Positions 58,785 to 64,000 of a DNA stretch of 64,000 bases are shown here, in pieces. Source of the stretch: an uncultured Erysipelotrichaceae bacterium (GTDB taxonomy: Bacteria; Bacillota_I; Bacilli_A; RFN20; CAG-826); assembly GCA_900314865.1 (NCBI GenBank), contig OMWW01000003.1:62001-126000 (forward strand). The letters are read 5' to 3'. The position numbers and the translations under genes were made by a program. Numbering within the stretch: position 1 is the first letter of the stretch; each line of letters begins with the position of its first letter. The notes under the pieces are model-generated. The model was not told the DNA's origin and searched no databases. It saw only the letters and a program-made list of their open reading frames with translations.

Positions 58785-59255
58785 ATGAGTAAAGCAATCT
58801 ATCCTGGAAGTTTTGATCCTATTACTAATGGCCATTTAGATATCTTATCTAGAGCGGTCAAAGTTTTTGATGAAGTCGTCGTTTTAGTAGCGGTTAATCC
58901 CGAAAAACACTTTAACTTCACTCCAGAAGAAAGAGTGGAGATGATTAAAGAGGCCACTAAACAATATAAGAATGTTAAAGTCGATTTCTATAAAGGATTA
59001 ACAGTGGAATATGCAAAAAAGAATCACGCGACCCATTTAATTAGAGGATTAAGAGCGGTCAGCGATTTCGAATATGAATTCCAACTTGCTAGCGCTAACG
59101 AGCACGTTGATTCTTCAATAGATATGATTTTCTTTATGGCGAGAGGTGATAAATCATTCATCTCTTCCAGCGCGATTATGGAACTAGCAAGAAATGGAAT
59201 TGATGTTAGTGATTTAGTTCCACCTTCAGTTAGTAAAATAATTAATAAGAAGTAA
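58785..59255 (+). CDS. coaD: Phosphopantetheine adenylyltransferase
   Basis: 156 residues. AIYPGSFDPITNGHLDIL (residues 4-21, T/HxGH motif) and LIRGLRAVSDFEYEFQLA (about 85-102) are CoaD signatures; ISSSAIMELA closes the active site. It adenylates 4'-phosphopantetheine in the penultimate step of CoA synthesis. CoA supplies the pantetheine arm for the NRPS encoded 28 kb away. Normal length. A terminator follows. Confidence 0.95.
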   Translation: MSKAIYPGSFDPITNGHLDILSRAVKVFDEVVVLVAVNPEKHFNFTPEERVEMIKEATKQYKNVKVDFYKGLTVEYAKKNHATHLIRGLRAVSDFEYEFQLASANEHVDSSIDMIFFMARGDKSFISSSAIMELARNGIDVSDLVPPSVSKIINKK

Positions 59256-59256
59256 G

Positions 59257-59288
59257 AAAAAAAGTCATCCCTGTTGAGATGACTTTTT
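59257..59288. terminator. Terminator after coaD, likely bidirectional
   Basis: AAAAAGTCATC/GATGACTTTTT hairpin between convergent genes. Confidence 0.8.
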
Positions 59289-59302
59289 AAATCTTTAATT
59301 AA

Positions 59303-60172
59303 TTAAAGGCTTTCTGGTTCGAATAAATTTGTGTAAGTCCAGCAGTCTCTTAAGAATTGAGCTTTGGTAGTGCTGTTCTTGGTGTCATAGTTCATGACGT
59401 CATTCATATTGAAGAAGAATGCGGTGATACCTCTGACATTGAAGAAACCGTTGGTGATGGTTTTGCTATAGTCGAACATAAGAGTGAATGGAGTCTTGAA
59501 TGTATCTTTAGTTAAATCAGTACCATCTTTATCGACTTCGTCGATGCCACTTTTTAATGTGGTAACTTTACTAGAGTCACCATTCTTGTTTAAATTTGTA
59601 TATAATGCGTAGGAGTCATTATCGTGGAAACCTTCTTCTAAGGCTTCAAAGAAGGATTTGTGTTCGTTGGCAAGTTTCTTACCTTTTTTGACACCTTCAT
59701 TATCTTTGACGTCCATGAGGATGGTGATAAGTTTGAATTGACCATGATTGTCAAAGCTTTCGCCCCAGAAGTTGCTATCGCCCCATTTGTTTTCAAGAGC
59801 TTCGTAACCACTGACAGCAGCGCCACATTCGGAATCTGCTTCAACGAATGAGAGGAAGAATTTTTCTCCAAATTTTTCTTTGATTTTATCAATTGATCCT
59901 TGTTTGCCTTCTAATCCATTACCATCAGCTAACCAGCTGAGTAATTTATCGGCGTCTCCATCTTTATCAAGACCGATTGAATGGTTTTGATAATAAACGT
60001 AGTTATAATCGGTTGTATCTGGATCTTTTTCAAAAGCTTTTTTGATGTATGGAATTGAGAAAATGATAGCGAAAATACCACCGACAATTAATAATGGTTG
60101 AATCCATGCAGTGTTGGCAATCCAACGTCCAATCTTTGCGAAGAATCCACCAATTATTCTAAGAATTTTCAT
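59303..60172 (-). CDS. Membrane-anchored protein, unknown
   Basis: 289 residues. A basic N-terminus and one membrane segment (about 22-46; AWIQPLLIVGGIFAIIFSIP) lead to a soluble, Asp/Lys-rich outer or inner domain of ~240 residues with repeated Phe/Asp/Gly motifs (FTLMFDYSKTI, FFNVRGITAFFF). A thioredoxin-like fold could fit, with SYA..YTNL and TPFTLMFD strands, but no CxxC is present. GGAGG (RC of tttgcctcctat) precedes the ATG. I do not recognise a family. Confidence 0.55.
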   Translation of the reverse strand: MKILRIIGGFFAKIGRWIANTAWIQPLLIVGGIFAIIFSIPYIKKAFEKDPDTTDYNYVYYQNHSIGLDKDGDADKLLSWLADGNGLEGKQGSIDKIKEKFGEKFFLSFVEADSECGAAVSGYEALENKWGDSNFWGESFDNHGQFKLITILMDVKDNEGVKKGKKLANEHKSFFEALEEGFHDNDSYALYTNLNKNGDSSKVTTLKSGIDEVDKDGTDLTKDTFKTPFTLMFDYSKTITNGFFNVRGITAFFFNMNDVMNYDTKNSTTKAQFLRDCWTYTNLFEPESL

Positions 60173-60315
60173 GATAATTTGCCTCCTATATTTAGATATA
60201 GCACGTAAATATTACCATAATAGTATATTTATTTTCAATAAAAATAATGACTATTTTTGATAGTAACTTAATTTCTATGAAATTAAACAAAAATCCATAT
60301 TTCCGAAGTAAGTCT

Positions 60316-60345
60316 TTGTTGTTTTTTAAAATAATGATGTATAAA
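60316..60345 (+). promoter_or_regulatory. Promoter of yitT-family gene
   Basis: TTGTTG (60316-60321), 18-nt spacer, TATAAA (60340-60345), 15 nt before the ATG at 60361. An upstream in-frame ATG at 60247 would place this promoter inside the gene, so 60361 is preferred. Confidence 0.5.
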
Positions 60346-60360
60346 ATACATTTTGTAATT

Positions 60361-61383
60361 ATGAAAAGAATTGAACGCATCAAAAAGAAAGTCAGCAACT
60401 ATCTTTATGATCACATCCATGTAAGAGAAAGCCTTAACATCTCTAAAGGAGTTTTCATCGCTGCTTTTTCTGCTATTTTCTATGCTTTTGCGTTCTATTG
60501 TTTCATTACCCCAACCGCTGAAAAAGCTGCTAGTAGTCCAACTCAACTAGAAGGACAAAGCATCATTACTGGTGGTGTTGGTGGTATTACTCAAGTCTTA
60601 TATCAGATTATTCATATTTCAGGTGGTAATGTTAATCCATTCTTACTTCAATCCATCTGCTATTTTGCATTCAACATCCCAATTCTTATATTTGCATTCT
60701 TCAAAATAGGTAAAAAGTTTGCAATTCTATCGCTTATTAACGTAGGCCTATCATCGTTATTTATTCAACTATTCGATAACTTAGAAGTTGCTAAAAATAT
60801 TGCGAACGCGTTAAGTGATGAGCATATCACCCGTGTCTTATTTGCTGGTATATGTATAGGTATTGCTTCTGCGACCGCATTCAAGGGTGAGATATCGTGT
60901 GGTGGCATTGATGTTTTCTCATATTATTTCTCGCTTAGAAAATCAACGAGTGTAGGTAAATACGCGACCATGATTAATAGCGTTATTATTGCTACCTTCT
61001 CTATCTTAACAATTGTTGGTAATCATGGACAAAATGTTGAGATAGGTCTTCTTAACTTTATGTTCGGTATTGTCTATTTATTCATGACTATGTTGGTGGT
61101 TGATTTCATCAATACTAGAAACAAGAAAGTACAAGTACAAATTATTACTTCCTTTGAGGATATAACCTCAATACTTATCGCTAATTTCCCACATTCTACA
61201 ACAATTGTAAAAGCAAAAGGTGGGTATTCTCATGCGGATAAAAGCATTGTTTATATGGTTGTAAGTTCTAGCGAAGTGAAACGTGTTATTTCTCTTGTGA
61301 AAAAAGTTGATCAGCATTCCTTTATAACGGTCACCGCATTAATACAAGCTTACGGTAATTTCTTTATTAAACCAATTGAATAA
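60361..61383 (+). CDS. YitT family membrane protein (DUF161 + DUF2179)
   Basis: 340 residues from the ATG at 60361. Five to six membrane segments between about 30 and 255, with GGVGGITQVLYQIIH (about 72-86) and the repeated DUF161 half CGGIDVFSYYFSLRKSTS (about 180-197). A cytosolic DUF2179 domain (about 255-340; HSTTIVKAKGGYSHADK) ends the protein. YitT proteins are widespread in Bacillota; their substrate is not settled. Confidence 0.88.
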   Translation: MKRIERIKKKVSNYLYDHIHVRESLNISKGVFIAAFSAIFYAFAFYCFITPTAEKAASSPTQLEGQSIITGGVGGITQVLYQIIHISGGNVNPFLLQSICYFAFNIPILIFAFFKIGKKFAILSLINVGLSSLFIQLFDNLEVAKNIANALSDEHITRVLFAGICIGIASATAFKGEISCGGIDVFSYYFSLRKSTSVGKYATMINSVIIATFSILTIVGNHGQNVEIGLLNFMFGIVYLFMTMLVVDFINTRNKKVQVQIITSFEDITSILIANFPHSTTIVKAKGGYSHADKSIVYMVVSSSEVKRVISLVKKVDQHSFITVTALIQAYGNFFIKPIE

Positions 61384-61395
61384 TGTAGTATAAAA

Positions 61396-61425
61396 AAGCG
61401 CTTCGAATTTGAAGCGCTTATTTTT
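61396..61425. terminator. Bidirectional terminator
   Basis: AAGCGCTTC/GAAGCGCTT hairpin flanked by A- and T-runs, between convergent genes. Confidence 0.85.
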
Positions 61426-62684
61426 TAGATTTGATCAAGTTCTTTTTTGATTCCTTCTTTATCAAGATTTTGTCCGATAAAGACGAGTTTTATGAGCTTG
61501 TCTCCCCATTTTTCGTCCCAGTCATGAGCGAAGTTTTTGTCGTTCGCGATGAGCATTTGGATTTGTTTTTTGCTGAGAGATTCACTATACCATTTACCAC
61601 TTAAATTAAGTGTTTTTTGATGGCCTACTTGTTCATATACATAGGCGTTTTTATCATCTTCTTTGAAGTAAAGGATACCTTTGCTTCTTATGATGTTTCT
61701 TCCATTATTCTCTGCCCACTCAATGAAACTTGGTTTAGAGAACGGACGTCTACGATAATAGACAAAGGTATTTACATCATATTCATCAGCGGTTCCTTCA
61801 TCATCATTTTCGTCCATACCATGTTCGTGGTGGTGATGATGGTGATGATGGTGTTCATGTTCTTCATGTTCATGGTGATGATGGTGCTCTTCTTCTTCTT
61901 CTTCATCCTCATCATCATGATGATGTTCATCAGCGTCAACTTCGTTATCCCAATCTTCAAATTCTCTGATCCAGGCGGCAGAAGTGGAAGCCTTTTCAAA
62001 ATTGAATAATTTTGTATCAACGATATCATCTATATCAACTTTGCAGTAATCAGCGTGAACAATCTTTGCTTGTGGTTGAATTGCTTTAATGACCGCTTCC
62101 ACTCTTTGAAGTTCAACTTTAGAGATGTCACTAACTTTATTGAGAATAATGACATCACAGAATTCGATTTGTTGAATGACGAGGTTTTCCAAATCTTCTT
62201 CCCCTCTAACGGTTTCTTTAAAGACTTCACCGCAACCAAATTCATCTCTAAGTCTAAGAACATCTACAACTGAGACAATCGCATCAAGAGTGTAGAATTT
62301 TGGAAGGTTTTGCTTTGCAAATTCTTCTTCCATAAAAGAGATGGTTTGAGCGATTGGGACCGGCTCACAAATACCACTTGCTTCAATGATAATGTGATCA
62401 AATTTTTGTGTTTGCACTAAATCGGCAAGTTGATTGATTAAATCTTTTTTAAGGGTGCAGCAAATGCAGCCGTTTTGTAATGAAACGAGGTTATCGTCTT
62501 TCCCAGAGACAACGCCTTCTTTTTCAATAAGTTCAGCGTCGATATTAACTTCACCTAAGTCGTTAACAATGACCGCCATTTTATGATTTTTGCTGTTTCT
62601 TAAGATGTGGTTAACTAAGGTGGTTTTTCCACTGCCAAGATATCCAGTAATTAATGTAATAGGTACAGTTTTGATTTCTGACAT
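61425..62684 (-). CDS. CobW/ZNG1-family GTPase metallochaperone, His-rich
   Basis: 419 residues from the ATG at 62684, preceded by GGGAGGA; an in-frame TTG at 62699 overlaps that site. GYLGSGKTTL (Walker A, about 14-23), CICC zinc-binding CxCC (near 69-72), ILNKVSD (GTP specificity) and the CobW C-terminal domain are present. A loop at about 245-290 is extreme: runs of His, Glu and Asp (for example HHHHHEHEEHEHHHHHHHHH). The family delivers zinc or other metals to client proteins. The His loop implies high metal-buffering capacity. Confidence 0.9.
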   Translation of the reverse strand: MSEIKTVPITLITGYLGSGKTTLVNHILRNSKNHKMAVIVNDLGEVNIDAELIEKEGVVSGKDDNLVSLQNGCICCTLKKDLINQLADLVQTQKFDHIIIEASGICEPVPIAQTISFMEEEFAKQNLPKFYTLDAIVSVVDVLRLRDEFGCGEVFKETVRGEEDLENLVIQQIEFCDVIILNKVSDISKVELQRVEAVIKAIQPQAKIVHADYCKVDIDDIVDTKLFNFEKASTSAAWIREFEDWDNEVDADEHHHDDEDEEEEEEHHHHHEHEEHEHHHHHHHHHEHGMDENDDEGTADEYDVNTFVYYRRRPFSKPSFIEWAENNGRNIIRSKGILYFKEDDKNAYVYEQVGHQKTLNLSGKWYSESLSKKQIQMLIANDKNFAHDWDEKWGDKLIKLVFIGQNLDKEGIKKELDQI

Positions 62685-62779
62685 ACTTTTTCCTCCCAAG
62701 TCATTATAATGATATATCTTTATATTTTATATCGCAAAGAAAAAGACACATTAATGTGTCTAAATAGATAGTTGTGTCT

Positions 62780-62832
62780 CCAATTGTCCGCACACACAAG
62801 GGTTTGAAATACCAATTGTCGGGACACACAAG
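62780..62832 (+). repeat. Direct repeat pair with 32-nt period
   Basis: CCAATTGTCCGCACACACAAG (62780-62800) and a copy differing at two bases (62812-62832), 32 nt apart. A related degenerate pair lies at 45883-45931. The intergenic stretch 62700-62995 also holds a GACACATTAATGTGTC palindrome (62744-62759) and no gene. Confidence 0.75.
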
Positions 62833-62887
62833 CGTCATAATAAAAAAGAGGATATTCTATATCTCCATTCAATCTGAAAAGAAAAAA

Positions 62888-62926
62888 GCAACAGCGCGAA
62901 ATGAATTGTTGCATTTAGTTTTTTTA
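62888..62926 (+). terminator. Terminator-like hairpin upstream of the XRE gene
   Basis: GCAACA/TGTTGC stem with a TTTAGTTTTTTT tail. Confidence 0.5.
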
Positions 62927-62948
62927 ATCAACAAATTATAAATTGGTG

Positions 62949-62976
62949 TTAACAAAATTAAAAAATATGTTAAAAT
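62949..62976 (+). promoter_or_regulatory. Promoter of the XRE-ImmA/IrrE gene
   Basis: TTAACA (62949-62954), 16-nt spacer, extended -10 TGTTAAAAT (62968-62976), followed by AGAGGTGAG as ribosome site. Confidence 0.6.
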
Positions 62977-62995
62977 GTTTACAGAGGTGAGAATT

Positions 62996-64000
62996 GTGGT
63001 AGGAAAGAAAATTAAATACTATCGCCTTAAAAAAGGCTTAACATCTGAACAATTGGCAAAAGAGATAGGCTGTACAAAAGCAGCAATTTCACTTTATGAA
63101 AGTGAAGAAAGAGAGCCAAGCAAGGAAATCTGCAAAACTATTGCAACTGTTTTAGGTGTGCCTTGGGTTGAATTGATATCCAGAAGAAATAATAAATTGG
63201 TTTTTGACCATATCAGCTTTAGAAAAAAACAAAAAGCATCAAAAAAAGACGTCGAATTACTTAAGACGGAAATTGAAGAAAAATGTGCTGATCGTATTTC
63301 TTTGATGAATATTGTTGGGTTAATTAATTTTAAGACCTTTAAACCAAAGAAATTATCATATGATCATAGCGCTTCTGAAAACGCCAAAATTATTAGATCC
63401 CTATTAGGACTTCCTTCTAGTGGGCCAATTTATTCCGTAACTAATGTTCTCGAACATGCAGGCATTATTGTTTTGTCTTTCGAGTGCACTGATGAGATAG
63501 ATGGTATTAATGGATTAGTTAACGGTATTCCATATATTTTCTTTAACTCTAAAAATAGAACCATTGAAAGACAAAGATTCACAATTGTTCATGAGACTTG
63601 TCATTTGTTCTTTAATGATTCAGAAGGGAATAAAACAGAAAAAGAAATTGAAAAATATATAAACCAAGTAGCCGGAAATGTTTTGATTCCTGACGATGAT
63701 ATCTATTCTATTTTTGGAAAAACAAATAGAAACATCACAATCTATTTAAGAGACAATGTCGCCAAGCAATATAAGATTGCCCCTTCCTGTTTATTAAATA
63801 GGCTTTTAGAAGCCGGAGTCATTACAGAAATGTATCATAAGAATTATTTTATTTATTTAAATAGAAACTGTGGTAGAAAAGCTGAAAAAACTCTTTTAGA
63901 TCCTATTAAAGATTCTGAAGAACCAACTATTTTCACACAATATGTTTATTTAGCATTATCTGAAGAACTTATATCTGCATCTAGAGCTGCTGAATTTTTA
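62996..64000 (+). CDS. XRE-HTH / ImmA-IrrE metallopeptidase, 3' end outside window
   Basis: Starts with GTG at 62996 after an AGAGGTGAG ribosome site and stays open to the window edge (335 codons visible, no stop). Residues 1-60 are an XRE helix-turn-helix (TSEQLAKEIGCTKAAISLYE). After a linker the ImmA/IrrE peptidase domain carries IVHETCHLFF with the HExxH at residues 199-203. Such proteins act as repressor-plus-protease in mobile elements and in stress response, cleaving a phage-type repressor. The 32-nt repeat pair upstream may be its operators. It may mark the edge of a mobile element beyond the window. Confidence 0.88.
   Translation, partial: MVGKKIKYYRLKKGLTSEQLAKEIGCTKAAISLYESEEREPSKEICKTIATVLGVPWVELISRRNNKLVFDHISFRKKQKASKKDVELLKTEIEEKCADRISLMNIVGLINFKTFKPKKLSYDHSASENAKIIRSLLGLPSSGPIYSVTNVLEHAGIIVLSFECTDEIDGINGLVNGIPYIFFNSKNRTIERQRFTIVHETCHLFFNDSEGNKTEKEIEKYINQVAGNVLIPDDDIYSIFGKTNRNITIYLRDNVAKQYKIAPSCLLNRLLEAGVITEMYHKNYFIYLNRNCGRKAEKTLLDPIKDSEEPTIFTQYVYLALSEELISASRAAEFL

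Noticed and set aside
61617..62009. A 130-codon frame rich in Met/Phe opposite the His-rich CobW loop
   Set aside because: It is the antisense of GAT/CAT repeats encoding His and Asp, with no ribosome site, so it is a shadow.
62780..62832. Two regularly spaced repeats as a mini CRISPR array
   Set aside because: Only two copies with an 11-nt gap, too short for spacers, and no cas genes in the window.
1..64000. Use of genetic code 4 (TGA as Trp), as in many Mollicutes
   Set aside because: TGA ends several conserved genes at the expected length, and conserved Trp residues are TGG.

Overview
The window is AT-rich and tightly packed with genes. It reads with the standard bacterial code: TGA is used as a stop and Trp is TGG. 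Spx, RNase J, CdaA, YitT, a ylbF-rsmD-coaD block and a spx/CYTH/nadK block point to a low-GC Bacillota. The Erysipelotrichia/Mollicutes-related gut lineages are the most likely source (inference from gene content; no 16S gene is present). Many genes have a -10 box 6-14 nt before the start codon and no Shine-Dalgarno sequence, so leaderless or ultra-short-leader transcripts seem common here.

Layout. 0-5.6 kb is housekeeping: the 5' end of deoD, an RQC-like protein, the c-di-AMP synthase cdaA, a Nudix protein, a NERD-like and a membrane protein, tRNA-Gly, gltX and tRNA-Glu. 5.7-7.8 kb is an island-like stretch: one unrecognised gene with a HEPN-type RNG..H motif, bounded by 10-bp inverted repeats beside tRNA-Glu. 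7.9-14.7 kb holds a zinc-ribbon protein, a repeat-containing membrane protein, a lipoprotein, an SDR, a MATE exporter, a putative metal exporter and a DUF1295 protein. 14.7-15.9 kb holds tRNA-Ile2 (odd T-arm), tRNA-Ser, a 32-nt-period repeat and an HTH-MntA/HepT toxin-antitoxin pair. 15.9-20.7 kb holds an orphan thiS-thiF pair, mgtC, an esterase, a PF06541 membrane protein, a GNAT protein and an ASCH protein.

The most unusual part is 20.8-44.8 kb. A LytS-type kinase and winged-helix response regulator lead into an Sfp-type transferase and a 2407-residue NRPS (C-A-T-C-A-T-R), the architecture known for gut peptide aldehydes/pyrazinones. This is coupled by a 4-bp overlap to a MATE transporter fused to an RsbW-like ATPase domain. 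Then come STAS proteins, a STAS-kinase fusion and two SpoIIE-type phosphatases that each end in their own HATPase domain. No sigma factor is present, so this looks like a partner-switch module wired directly to an exporter. Next is a radical SAM/SPASM enzyme, a miniature HlyD-like protein, a C39-peptidase ABC transporter and an NHLM-type ABC transporter, with no precursor peptide visible.

44.8-62.7 kb returns to ordinary chromosome: a surface protein, tRNA-Ser, an RluD-family synthase, phosphoglucomutase, trpS, spx, a CYTH protein, nadK, a 45-residue membrane protein, maf, RNase J, a serine hydrolase, def, ylbF-rsmD-coaD, YitT and a His-rich CobW GTPase. The window ends inside an XRE-ImmA/IrrE gene preceded by another 32-nt-period repeat. 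Functions are read from motifs by eye; no database search was run.
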